64,000 nucleotides of DNA from Rhynochetos jubatus. Its lineage: Eukaryota > Chordata > Aves > Eurypygiformes > Rhynochetidae. A program made the position numbers and the translations under genes. Positions 46,501-60,451 of the stretch are shown here, one piece after another (positions within the stretch are counted from its first letter, which is position 1; the number at the start of each line of letters is the position of its first letter). A model generated the notes under the pieces. The model saw only the letters and a program-made list of their open reading frames with translations. It searched no databases and was not told the origin of the DNA. The stretch spans positions 64,885,905 through 64,949,904 of the forward strand of contig CM050690.1 of the NCBI GenBank assembly GCA_027574665.1, written 5' to 3'.

Positions 46501-49500
46501 CCGTAATTTCAGGGTTGCTTTAAGTTACAGAGAGATAGATGGCCACTTGACAAGTTAACATGCTTCCCTCCCTCTTCCTTTCCCATTCTCTGCTGCTCAT
46601 TCTTGCCTGTATTTTCCCTCCACTTTTTGGCCACACCAGTGCCCCAGGGACTGTGGGGAGAGTGGGACCAGGGAAGTGATCCTGCCGAGAGCTAATGCAA
46701 TACCACAAGATACATATGTTAGTGCTTGACCAGATCAATTCCCTGGTCTGACACAGCTTGGCTGTGTGAACTACTGCTGGCACAAGCAGAAAAACACGAT
46801 TACCCACCCTGTGGTCATCTGAAAACATGGTTCAAGGAACACTGTCACTTTTCTTTATGCCTTTTGCACTACCTCTGTATTTAATAAGTGCACACACAAT
46901 TATACAGATTAAAAAATTGAGATATGCATCAGATATGCAGCTATTTCCTTTTTGCTCTTGTCAGCCCAATTTCTAAACAGCCTTTGGTTTGTACATGGGA
47001 TATTACATTATCCAAATTACATCATTTTCTGGCAATTATGGGAGGCTGAGCCTGTGAGTCACTTTCCAAAACAAGGGGAGAGCCACACTAGGAAAGAACA
47101 CACGATCCAAAGGTTTGTATTGTTCTAGTGGACTATGGGGTCCACACAAGTTCAGTCGTTGCTCAGCACAGAAGAGCAGCTGAAAAAATCTCACTATAGA
47201 CTTAAATGGAGTATCTTAGGCAGATACAATTGTACAGTCCTAAAAACTGGAGCTATGTGATCACATGCTTGCATGTATGGGTTTATTAATGGTCAATGCA
47301 TAGCAGGTATGCAAGCACACACTGAGCTGCAAGTTAGTTCACCTGCATTTGCCATCTGAGACTTTCCACAGTTGTAAGCAGCAGTTTCACTAACGCTGTG
47401 CTCAAGGCAGGCCCATGGAACTACAATAAGCCTTCCCTATTCAATCCTGTCCAACCCTTCAGTTAATCAATCTGAGAAATAGATGGAAAGAGACCCAAAA
47501 TACTATGGAAACAATTCCTTATTACAGGCTGTCTTAAGGAATAATACTAATTATCACAGAAGTGTTTCCAGTTCTTCACCAAATCCAGACACTTACCCAC
47601 CCCGGGAAGAATGTTTCCTCTTTAGTCACTAATTGGATCTTTTTTGTAAAGCCAATCTTTGTTTCAAAGTCTGACACAGTTTGGGAACCAGGGTACTATG
47701 GGGTCAGAAGATTAAAATGCTTCTCCACAGCTGTCAAAGACACTAGAAACATTGTCCATACATAAAAGGATGGGGCACACTGACAGACATTATTTTGCTT
47801 TTATTTTGTAGCTTGGGTAAGATCTGACACTTTTCGAGGTGTATTGAAAGCATCTGATCTTGCACAAGAGCAGTCTTCAAATTAAGTATTTAATAACCAG
47901 GAAGGCTGACTGCATGCTGAATCACTTTAAGTGCTAAGCTATGCAAACGACAGATTTAATTGCTTAAGTCTGGGAAGTTTAGGAGACTACTACTCCAAGA
48001 AACACTACACGCTGCTCACTGAAGGCAGGGGTGCCTACAGGAGCAAGATACAAGTTTGCTTAAACTGACATTTCACCACTTCAGACTCAAACCACCATTT
48101 CCCCCTCCCAAATAATGAGTGTAACTGAAGACACCAGAAATGCTGTGACAGTTTGTTGCATATGTACATTTCCTTCGCCTAACACCAAAAACTGGAAAAA
48201 TTCTGGAAAAAGTCTGACAAGTGACCTCTGGTCACTCATGTAATAACAACTGTTTAAAATTACACACAATTTTGATCATTTACATCCAACTTACATGCTT
48301 TGCATGTCGTTCTGCTCTTCACGAGGTTAAAAAACAACACACCATAAAAATAGCTGTCCCAATGTTACAGTATTATATACTGTGCTTTACTTCCTTTTAA
48401 GTCATCTGCTGCTTCACCTGTCTGACCTCTAGTTAAGAAGAGGCCAAAGCTACACTATATTCTTCCAACTCCAGCAAAGAGCACAGCATCCTGAAGTATT
48501 CTGGGTTTCAGCCATGGACCGCACTGGTTTTTCCTAGACAGATAGTACTAGATCAGTATTCAGACACATGTACCAGATCCTGTCCATGGGCCAAGAAGTC
48601 CTTAGCAGAAAAAAGGTGCAGAGCAAAGCTGGTGTTAAGACAACTCTGCCCTGTCCCATTCTTCAACATACCCAGTCAGTCTGCATCAGTCACTGAGACA
48701 TCATCCAGACAGCCTCAACCTCTCCCCTCCGCTGCAGCTGTGCCTCTGACAGCAGAACAGCAGAGGGGCTTCGTCATCCGAGCCTTTAGATCCATATGGA
48801 AGAGAATTCGCATTTGCTAAGCTGTCACATCAACTGCAGCACCACTCCCCAAAAGTGCAAAGCTGCCTGGTCACAACAGGACCAGCAGCCCAACATCCCC
48901 CACTGACTACTAATACCTCTTCACAGTTAGTCACTGGAAGCCAAGGCCTTCATCATGTTTTGGTTTTTATATTGTGTTCAGCTACCAAGAAAACTCCCCC
49001 AGTTCCACCTCATGATTTTTGCTACGCTTGTGGAATGCTACCTTAGCAGTACTTTTCTTTTAAAAAAGACACCAGGAAGGCTCGCCGAGCTAGGCTGTTC
49101 TACATTTAGAAGTCCTTAAAGCTCTGTTTTGGAACGTTAGGAAAAAAATTATTCCATCAAACCACGATGCCATTTTCATGGAGGGGTGAAACAGGCTTAC
49201 CAATGCACAATTTGCTTTTTAACAACAATGTAAATGAGGATTTCTGAACAGTAATCATTTTAATACCAGAAAATCATACTGGGTGCTGTATTTTACATCG
49301 AAATATTCAAAGCAAAAGGCTTCAAGGCAGAAAATTCAGAGTTTGCTTTCTATCTGCTTTTCTAAAATGTAACACCATTGCCTGTGGCCACACCCCAACA
49401 CATTAAGATTGCATGGTAAGCTAAAAACAAAGTCAGATAGATCTTAACTTCTAATAAAGGTGGAAATGGGTCTTTACAGTATGAAGGTGGTAGAAGATGA

Positions 49501-50459
49501 GAGAAGAACATGGCTCTCAGTGGAGTGATGGAAAGGCTTTGTCTAATTCCCATGCTCTCCAAATCTGGGTGCAGCAGTCACTTCCTGCTCGTGGTAGACA
49601 GATCAACTCTTTGAACAAAGAGCAACTGCCCCCAGGTTGCTTACTAGCTGAAGAAGGAACAGTAACCAATGCCCACGTGGGTGAGTCAAATCTAATCAGT
49701 CAGATCTATCATACTTACATGCAAGGGAAAACCACAAGAGGAATTCACGATTTCTGATGAAAAACTGAAGCGCTAGAAAAGCTAGTCAACATTACCATTT
49801 GGGGTTTTGTCAACCACAAAATGTTGTGCAGTTTTGTGTGTACTGTTTATCCTTGCACTCAAAGGTAAGTACTCAAGTCAAGCCACTGGACTGCCCAGAT
49901 CTGTTGCCTGCTTTGTTAAATCCTCTCCAAATACTTAAAGAAGTACTTTTTGTCCAGCTACACCAGATATTGTTACTTTTAGAACCAGGTTCTCATCTAC
50001 TCATGTAAACAAATATCTGAATTTCATATTCTTCTTAAGTCAGCTCTCTGAGAAGGATTTGTCATCATGATTATTTGTATTGGGCTCTTGGTATCCAAAG
50101 GTGAAAGTTAATTGCACACTTTACAGAGCAAATCCAATGCAATGCATTTTCCTCCTGACATCAGGACAAGGCAGGTACACTGTCAGGAGACATGAAGTAA
50201 ATAGTTTAGAGCAAAGTCAGTCCTGTTTCTAAAAGGTTGCCTTCTAAATGGGATGTTTGTGTTAATTTAAAACTTCATTATTAAAAACAGCCTGAATAAA
50301 AGAAGCATACCAGAGAATTTAAATGGGAGTGACAGTTACACAGGCTGGAAAACAGATCTTGTAGCTCCGTATTTTGGTCCCCAGCACATTCAAAGGCATG
50401 CAAATATGTTTAGTCTCAAAACCCTTTAAGTTTAAAATTCTCAGAACTTAACTGAGCAA

Positions 50460-50474
50460 TTTTTTTTTTTTTTT
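50460..50474. repeat. T15 homopolymer
   Basis: Fifteen consecutive T followed by AAACATG. No associated element is recognised. Confidence 0.9.
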
Positions 50475-53400
50475 AAACATGTCATTTCTCTGAACTACCT
50501 ACTTCAGAGGATCAACTTACATGACCTGTGGACAACTTGTGGGTAAAGGCATAACCAGATCCTCAAGAAAGGCAGCTTCAGTTCTGAGTACCATTAGCCC
50601 TAAATTTAAGGTACAACAATTGAGGCATCTGCACACAAACAGTATTGGACACTATTCAAACAGCTGTTAGAAAGCAGTCATTTATTCCAGCAGTTGCACA
50701 CCAAGAACACAGGTGTGTGCAGACAGTGCACAAGAAAAGCAGCATTCCCAGGGACTGAAGGCTCAGAGTTACTCTGTTGTTTCCAAAGGCGTTGAAACAC
50801 AGCACGTAGAGCCACTTCAGGCTTAAATTCCATATTTTTTTATTTTTACAAGTATGTCTAGATATTTTCCTGTGCATTTGCATGGAGCATGCAAGTGACT
50901 AACAGGGACTAGTCCATTTATTCTTAGGAGTGTTCAGTTGCTCTCAGCTGCTGTTGCTCAATTTTTTTGGCAAGTGCAATGGATGAGAACTTCTCATCTC
51001 CACAGAAAACAAAGGCTGTCACCAAATTATAGTTCATTACCCCAACAACTTAAAAAGACTTACATGCTTGCTCTTTGATGAAGAGGTTAGCATGTTTCAT
51101 TAGGAGATACAGTCACAAGCCAGCTGTCTACAAGATTTGAATACTTGTTCTATGTAATACTTGGCTATTAGCAGCTCCTCTACAAACTTAGGCATTGCAG
51201 TACCGATAATTTTCTGGAAATGCTTTACTCTACCCTCAAGGCACAAATGGCAAGGACCAGCTAAGCTGTTGTGCAGCTGAAGGTAAATTTACATTCTTGC
51301 CTGAATTCTTAGCCTGGGATTTACGAGCCATATCTGTATTATTACCAATAAAAAAAAACAACTGCACTTGGTAACAATACACAACCATCTGGACACAGCA
51401 AGTTAGATGCTACAGCCACAGATGTGTAACCCATGCAGCTTCAGCAGTGAGAAAAAGTGCAGAAAGGCTGTGTATCCCTGTCACTACCCCTTCAAGTGAC
51501 AAGCACACTGACCAGAAAAGGCTGCTTTCCAATAAAATGGCTCAGCACTATCACTGTACACCAGATATATTGGTCTTTTTATGCTTAACCTGTATTTAAA
51601 CCTTTTTTCTTGTAACTAAGTGGTATTTAATTGCATCCGAGAGGGGAATAGTTTTAAAACAAGAATTATTTTCTTAAGAATCCAGCACTCATGCTTTGGA
51701 ATCATTTAGGTTTGAAAAGGTGAATACGGGAAGGTTTTTCCTCAAAGCCCTGAAACAACACCTTCATAATAAATTTTCATCTGCTCAACAGTGCTTACAC
51801 AGAAGGCTTCTCTAATATCCATTTCATCAGAGGAAATGAATCTTGGATGGAAAGGAGCTTGGCAACTGTCTCAAACCAAGTGTGGCTACTCCACCAAAAT
51901 AAAGTAACTAATCCTTACTCATTCTGATGCAGAACAGGCTACTGCAATTGCTGAGATTCCTCCAGATATCCACAAGTACCATAAGGGGAACAGCAATAAC
52001 CCTGAACAAGTGATTAGTACCCAGGGAGAACCTTGGCATCCAGCAGGAAGCTATTTTCATCAAGTCTCATTATTGCTTTTCCACAAAGCATAACCAGCCT
52101 TTGACTCACTGTCATTTCTAGTATTGATCCAAACCGTATCAGAGATGCTCAGTAAAAGGGAATCCAAACATATCTTTTCATTATTTGAGATAACACAAGT
52201 AATAACAGCCAAGTCACAATTACTGGGATGTATTTAGACACTTCCTACTTATTTGTGACAATGTCTTATGTGTCTTGTCTTATCAGCAAGTCAGTGATGG
52301 GTATGTGGGCTTAAGCATAGGTGTACTCACAGGAAGAATCAGGAGGGACTACCTAGAACTTCTGAACATTAATTTGATTTCTGGATGAGATGAAAGCCAC
52401 AGCCAGCACTATTTTAATTCGCTGCTCAGCAAGCAGACTGTATCACACCACTCATTTATTCCTACATCAAATGCTAAACTGAAATACCAAGTGCATTGCA
52501 ATAGCTTCCAAATTCAAGGATAAAAGGCAATCATTGTTTTAATGCCTGGAACTTGTGGGATGAAGATTAACAGTGACTAGCATCTGGCTACCATCAAATT
52601 GCCCTTTGAGGATCAGAGGGGAGCATTAGCTGAATCAAAAGTATCTGGTGTTTCTACCTTCAAGTACAGCAATTGGAAAAATCAGTCATCAGTAAAATTT
52701 CCCTTCTGCTCTCCACAGTAGGGCCAAAAGGTGTTGCACAGATTAATAATCCACAGAACAGATATAAAATAGCACTGGAGCAACAAAGAGCAAAGAGCAG
52801 ATGTAATTTGCTCATACTCTTGATTTCTATTTCAGGACAACTTCCCACCTAAAAATAAATTCCGGGTAACTAGTGACAGGTCTCTTATCCCTCCTTAAGA
52901 AAGCTGCCTGCAGAAGGAATGGGGGAAACAAGAATTGAGCAAACACAAGTGAACCCAGTGTGCATCTCTACTGTAAGGAGGCTTAGATACAGCTTACACC
53001 TTCACTTCAGCAAAGGTTTCCCTGCCAGAATATATTGCTGCTACCACAGCAGTAGTATCTGCCCTGCAGAAAGTAACAAATAGCTGTACTGAAGCCAAAT
53101 CGATTCATTTTCCAGGGTCAGCCACCGAGGAGCATGGCAGAGGAGCCACAGAAGTGCTATGGCAACCGGCTCCTTCCCTGGGACGCAGGGGTTGAAGCCG
53201 GGAAGAGGAAATCTCTCCCAGGTTGCATCACAGCTGCTGGAGTTGACTCTGAAAGAAGAGGAAAGGTGTTCAGTACAGGGAGGATTAGTCTGTAGTAAGA
53301 GTGATTTGCATGAAAAAAACCTCATGCAAGCAGACTACACCAAGATGTAGACATATACTTATTAATAAATAAACCAAACATCTAAGTAATTTATTTTGAC

Positions 53401-56400
53401 AAATTTTGGACCTATTAAAGCCCCAGCCTGAACAGCAAGTGAGAAGCAACAGATGTAGAACTGTGCTCTATGTCATTATGCTTGTTCTCATGTAAAAAGT
53501 GGCATTCTTGAGTTGATAGCATGCAGTTATGGGGTAGGATGGCTTAGAAGGACAAATATTGCACAATGATTCTTTTCAAGCACAGCACATTGGCAAACCT
53601 CCATCCCTTGCAAACAAGAAGTTTGACCTGGGGGAATGAACTTTCCTAGAATTTAAGATATCATTAAAATATATAGTTACTGTTTCTCATTAGAGCAAAA
53701 AGCCTAAAATGTGAAGGCAATGTAACTGTAAAGTATCACCAACTGAGGACTCAGAAACTGCTACAGTGCTTTAGTCATCATTTATTGTTTTTATAAAACA
53801 AAGGAGATTAGATTTATTCTGTACACTTTTGCTCCTGATGTTCAGGATAAAGACCCATACCTGTTTGAGGCAAAGTGGGGAACACTACTAAAGTGCAGAG
53901 GCTGCCAGTTACACAGAGGTAGCAAGTCTCTTAACAACCCCAAATTCAAAGGATGAGGAAGACAACAGCAGTAAGAACTGGGTTTGGCTGTAGGGTAGGA
54001 GGAGAGGCAGAAGAAAACCTCTTCTATCTTAAACCAAAGATGAGGAGGGAGAACAGCAGTTATAAAACTTCAGGAGATTTGTATTTTGCTTTTTGTCCCC
54101 TCAAAAAAAAAAGTACACTAGCAAGATTTCATCTAGTGTTGGGAACAAGACAAGATCTAACCCCCACCACCTTTCTTCCACTGATGAGGCATGCTTCTTG
54201 ACAGGATGCTTTCCTGAATACACTTTAATTTTCGTGCTTGTCACTGTCTATCAAGCAGCTTTTAAAATATTGTCCAGACTAGCCAAATAGTCAAGGATTT
54301 TCAGCTTTTTGCTTCAAATCAGGTATACCAATTTGAGGCAGGTGGGAAAGACAACAGCTACACAAAGTCTTTGAAGTAGGAATACAGCAGGCAATGCTGT
54401 ACTTACAGGGGAGTAAAATTCTGCAACAGTTTGTAGATGGCAAGTAAGAAAGAGGTCTTGGGTTTTAGGATTTCTTAAATGAAAACATAGAAAAATAGAA
54501 ACAGCATACATAAGTCCTCAATATTCTTGCAAATATTGTATTTCTGCTTCTCAGTGTTAAGAATAACTTCTATAATCAGAAAGACAACACACACTTCCCA
54601 TGTTTTACTCAGGAAATATTGCTTGAGCTTGCACAAGATACATCTGCAGTAAGCCAAAATCGTAAAGTGTTCCTCCGATCTAAAGTCAAAATAAGAGAAG
54701 ACAAAAACCACAGTACAAGAGTTGAAACATGAGTTTCACATTCACTTCTCAGAGATGACAAATAGCAAGTCAGGAGCAGATTCAAAGTTAGGCAGGAGGC
54801 AGTGAGTGATCCTGAACAGCTGACCCAGGGAATATATCCCATGAGCTTTTGTCTGGCTGAGTTTTCTTTTTAGAAAATTCACAGGTCAGAGATTTTACAG
54901 GACAGTACAAACTACTGGCCAAACAGACTCCATTCATCCCAAGAATGGCCCTCATCCCAAATTCTGATGACTCCTTAGGTTTTGTCTTCTCTCCCCATTC
55001 CCAGGCTACTTCACTGGTTTGATGGCTTTTTAACGGTGCTTCTCTAAACAGCACAAATTCGTTTTTCAAGTGCTATTTTGGTAAATTTTTTGTTTGGTTT
55101 AGTTTAAGTGTCTTGGCTATTTGATCCTTGACTATAACGCACATCTTCAAAACAAAATCCACTGCCAGAAAATACATTTGCATTAAGTATATTAACGCTG
55201 TGTTTTTAACCATCAAAATTACTATAGCAAATTGCCATTTGAGTGTCAGGTACCTTGATTATAAAAACTGTTTAATCTGACACGTTCAGAAGTTGTTTAA
55301 TCTAGGGGTCAGTGTCTTATGCACCCCAGGACACGCAAGCTAGAGACCCACTGCCAAGGATGGGCCAGCCTTGTTCCTCTCTCTGTAGCTAAATCCCTTA
55401 ACAAGTACATAGCCAGTATTCCCCAACTACTACATCAGTAGCACAGATACGTTGATAGTTAAAGCACACCTAAGCTACTTTTAAAAAGCAAGGAACACAG
55501 TGTACTTTAACAGTTCATCATTAAATGCAAATGACTGTTTATAGTGTGAGCAGGCAAAGTTTACAGCTCAAGGTTTGGATGGATCAGAACAAAGACCTTC
55601 TTATCTCTAGAGAAGTGAACACTCATTAGCACTTGTTCTGAGGGAGCAGGCATGTTTGAACTGTACCAGATCAGAATTTCCAGCATTGGAAGGAATTACT
55701 AATATTGCTGTTACGTAAAATATTCCCACTCCAGCTGCTAAACAGAGAGGGTTCCAGCAAGACTATGTGCTGGCAGCCACAGGAAGCCTATCATAGGGCA
55801 AACCTGCTTCTCCTGACAGTCCTCCACACTGCCATCTCCCCACACACCATGTCACCCTGAGTCCTCAATATCTCCTTCACAGCAGTTCCAGCCAGAGGTG
55901 GCAGAGAAAGATGATAGGTCTCATCACAATACACATGAACTCTTTCTGCCCACTCCTCAACAGCACAGGCATGCATTCCTGTCTATCCTCCTCCCACTTG
56001 CCTGTTCACAGCAGAGAAAGAACAATCTATTTTCATCTTCTAAGGCAGCTTCTTGCCTCATCCAAAAAAAGTCATCCCCAGACCCTTCACTGCTTTTCCA
56101 ACTTCGACTGTTTGACTATGATTCTGTTGGGAGAGGCTTGCATATTTTGCTGCAGCTGATCTCTGCCCTACCCCCACACACCATCAGGCCACATGTTTGC
56201 CTCTGCTCTTCATCTGTTTCCTGTCATTCAGCTCATGCTTTAGTCTGTCTGACATCATCCTGGTCTAATTTCTGCCATAAAGACCATTCAAGGCTTTGAC
56301 AGCTGATTTTTCCAGGACATACTCTGAGGCTAAAGCAGATGAACAGTGAGACAAACTTTCTTCAAATTCAGGAAGAGGCTTTACCAGCAGTGGTTAGGGA

Positions 56401-58940
56401 ACTGCAACCCCTGACTCTGTCCTTAACCCTCAGACCCAGCTGATGGGACAGAAGTGCCTGATCAAGGCTCACACCCAGAACAAAGCACTTCATCTTTCTC
56501 TTCCCTCCCTCACCGTTGACAAAACCGTTTTGTTGCAGCATCAGAGAGAACATATTTCACCTGGTTTTTTTTAGCAATGCACATCTAGTCTAAGTTTGCT
56601 ATTTCCTTCTCCAAATCTTATGCTTTGGCACATGAGAGCAGCAAACCATCTGCCCTGCACTGAGTTTTTCATTCTCCACCTGCCTAGCAGAAAGCTGTGG
56701 TGTTACAGCAGTGCCACACTTGCTGTGCAATGTCTTTTATAGATACTGAGACAGGATATTTGCTGTATTCACCCCTAATCTTTTCAGTTAGGTCACTCAA
56801 AGTTCAGCGTTGCACACACCATTGCCAGACTGGTGTCTGGAATACAGTATTTTCTCGAGTACTTGGAAAAAGCACGACAAAGACAAGGCTCAATCAATGT
56901 GACTACCTATAAAACAGCAATGCAATAACTATGTCAAAGTCTGAAACTTTAGCCCTCCTGATCTGTAGATTTATATCTTCAGTTTTGATACTATATTAGC
57001 AAAGCATTTTAATAAGAGACCTAATGGGAGTGGAAGGAAATAAGTGGCAGAAAAAAGATCATGAAATACTTTGGCAGCCAGCATCAGGTCTGTACCATTA
57101 AAAGCATTTTAGTTCCTTCAATACATGGGAACAGGGATAAAGATTTGCCAGCTGTAATTTTTCCACAGTGGAAGAATGGAGCTGCTGTGGACTTCAACAA
57201 GCCAGGCACAGAGATGAATATCTAAAGAGCCTAAGAGACTGCATTTTAAGTTTTAGGGAAAAAGCTATTAACAGGTTCCTCAGCTACTTGGGTGCATGTT
57301 TCTTTACCATTAACATAATGGAAAACTGTCAAGCCTGCTGAATACATGAACGAGTCAAACAACAAAGCTATCAGTCCCCTCTCACATATCCCAGTGCTTT
57401 CCCAGGGCAACAGGATGAACAGGTCAGGTTCACTACAAAGCACCTACTCAGTGTTTCTCACACTGTTTCACTCAGGAAAGTGGCAGGAGTTCATCTTCGA
57501 CTCCTGGGCAGGTATGCCAAGTTTATAATTCCAAACATTTCTTGCAGTCTCCAACCTTGAAAATCCACTGCAGGACCCTAGCTATTTCACCCATTATTTT
57601 CAGCTGTTAAAAAAAAAAAACACTTCTGCAGATCAAGTCATATGTCTTTAATCTGTGTTGACAGGTTTATGTCAATTAACAAATTGTACCATGAAGACCT
57701 GCCTCTAAGAAAACCCAGTACAGTTCACTCATAGCACTGTCAACCAGTATAGCTAACAGAAAAGAATTACAACAACGGCTCATTTTTATCACCAGCTCAA
57801 GCACTTTTGACCTTTAAAACATGACCTCTATTCAAGTCAGGATTGCACTTTAAACTCATTAAGTCACTTTCTAGTCTTTCCATACTGTGTCAGGGTACTT
57901 CATCACGATTTCTGAATGTGTGCCTTGAGAGAAACTTTCCAATAGATGATGCAGCAGGACAAAAAATGCCTGAGGTTATTCAGTTTTTTTGGCTCCTTGA
58001 TCAGACTCCTCAGAGTAATACGGTCATCATGAAAACATTCTGCAACACTGCCTCAATAGTATTTCAACGTTTAAATGTCAGACATGGATGAAAGCGGTAT
58101 TGTGCAAAAGCTCTAACAACTGTTATTTTAGAAAGTGCTTTATCAGACATTACCAAAGCTGTACTTCTAAACAAAGCAGTTTTCTTGTTTTACTTGCATG
58201 CTCTAATGCTTCCCAGACAGAAGTTTTACTAGTAGGCAGACATGTGAAAGGATTCACTGCTTCAAGGTGTCATTTTATACTAGACACATGCTTATTTTAA
58301 TAGTGGCACTCAAAAAGTTGCATGTCTCATGTTAAACACTTCGATACCTTGTTCAGCTAACAAATGTGTACATCCTTCACCCAAATCCTTGCTCAGCCAG
58401 TCCTGAAAAGAGCAGATGTTCTTCTTCATAGCAGGAACATGCAGCTGCAGCTTCTTCTGCTGTATCTGCTAAGGCTGCTGTACTACAAATGCTGAAGAAA
58501 ATTAATGCCACCCCTGCAAGGTGCCCTCTCCATCATACTGCTGCCTGTCCCAGCACAATTCCATGGCTTGAAACAAATGGTCAAAAAAAAAAAAGTGACC
58601 AGCAGAGAAAGGTCAGGAACCTTGTTCACCTGCCTCTTGAAATAAAACTGAGAAGTGGGAGACCTAAAGCCAACAAAAGGAAGTAATTCCTTCAGTGTGT
58701 CCTTAGCAGCCACCAGCCAAGAGCTCAAAATCTTTTTCTTCAAAGAACCAAGCTGGTTTTTATGCCTGCCAAAACTCCAAGGTGTAATAATGTTTAGTTT
58801 ACAAAAGTTAAACACTTGTTTCATCTTATTCTGTTACTCTTTTGGTTAAAAAAATAGGGCTGCTTTGGTGTACTGTTTCTGGAAGCCCAGAAAACCATTT
58901 TCACCACAGTTTTATTTTCATCAATTGCAGGGCAACCAGG

Positions 58941-58958
58941 AAAAAAAAAAAAAAAAAA
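58941..58958. repeat. A18 homopolymer
   Basis: Eighteen consecutive A preceded by GGCAACCAGG. It could be the tail of an old retrocopy, but no parent sequence is recognised. Confidence 0.95.
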
Positions 58959-60424
58959 GGTGTGAAAAGAATTTGTTCTTCCTTGAAAACTCCCAAGTGG
59001 TCCTCACACTTTCTCTTAGCCCTACTCCCTGCCGTTTCTGGAAGCAAGAGAAAGTTAAAGGCAGAGCAAAACACTCTACAAACCTCCTTACACTTTTTTT
59101 TTGTTACTGATGAACCAAAGTCTTTGATATGCCTCAGGCAGAGTCAATTTTTAGTGACCTGCTTATTCACATCTGGGATAGATGAAAGGCCACACAGCAC
59201 ACTCAGCATTAATTATTAATCTAATCATGTTATCAAAGTACCAACTAAGCAGGATCTTCACAGAAGACAATTCCTGCAGTGACACCCAGTTAACAGAAAA
59301 TAGAAACAGAACAACTGGAGAAACCTGTGAACTCTGCCCTGAGAAAGTGGCTTCTTTTGCAACACATGGATCTCGACATCAGTTCACATCAGAAGTATTT
59401 CATCCATGTTTTGTCTTTGAACTTTCTGGAAACGAAAGGATTAATGAAAAATCTGCACTGCAACGTAGGTGTCAAAGTTTTTAGGAAGCCTGTGAAGCAA
59501 CAGCAGAGTTTAATGACAAGCCACAAGAAAGAAAAACTCCTTAAAGATGGACAGATCAAATACTTCCTGCACTGAAGCAGAATCCAAACAAAAACTGCAC
59601 CAAATACAGTCTTTTACCAACATACAGATTTTGGCCTCACTTTCAGAAAGCTGAGTAAATACAAATAACACCTTTGGTGACCCCAGTGAAGTACATCAGG
59701 AGCCCTTTCCAGATTTCAGAGGAGGTTTCAATCCAGCAGCTGCAGTCTATTGCCTCTTCCTTGGCACCTCATGTTATTAAAGGTCAATCTTGTTAAATCC
59801 TTCAGTTACCCCTGCTTTCCTAGTAGTTTTTCCACTGCAATGGACAAGCTCAATCTTTTGTTAAACATTTTTACAGAAGTCTGAAAATGTCGTTTAACAT
59901 GCCTTTCTAAGAAGCAAAATGACTAGTGTTCACATTCAAAATACCTTTGCAATCTCAGCCAGTAGCATCACAGGAAATAGGTTAGACCCTACCAGTTTTA
60001 GGCACTGAAAACTCAGGCAGACCCCACCTTTCCTACTTTAGTATTCTCTGATGATAAAGAGCTTTTAAAAGGAATGTAGGATGCTAGAAAAATATCCAGA
60101 AGTCTCCCTGTACTTCAAGTTTCTCCTTAACATAGTAAGAGTACATGAGCTCATGAGTAAGTAACACCTTCTGGAATAAATGCCTGTCTTGAAGTATGTT
60201 CTCTCCTATTACTTCTCACTAAGGAAAACAATATGTGCTACTAACCATCATGTGATACCACTTTGACCTTGAGGAAGTAGAGAAAATATTGAAATTGGAA
60301 GCACAATAGTTTATTTATTTAGCAGCAGATCAAGGTCTCTTTCTGTGGGGACAGAAAGGAGCAGGAGTACTGAAAACCCCTATCTGCCAGCTTTATAAAA
60401 TGAACACAGAAATATGCCAATATC

Positions 60425-60451
60425 ATTCAATACTCTAGTATTCAATACTCT
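60425..60451. repeat. 12-bp near-tandem direct repeat
   Basis: ATTCAATACTCT occurs at 60425-60436 and 60440-60451, separated by AGT. It is probably a slippage duplication. Confidence 0.85.

Noticed and set aside
55898-56299. 133-codon + strand open frame
   Set aside because: The product is Ser/His/Leu-rich without any domain, and no splice or promoter context supports it.
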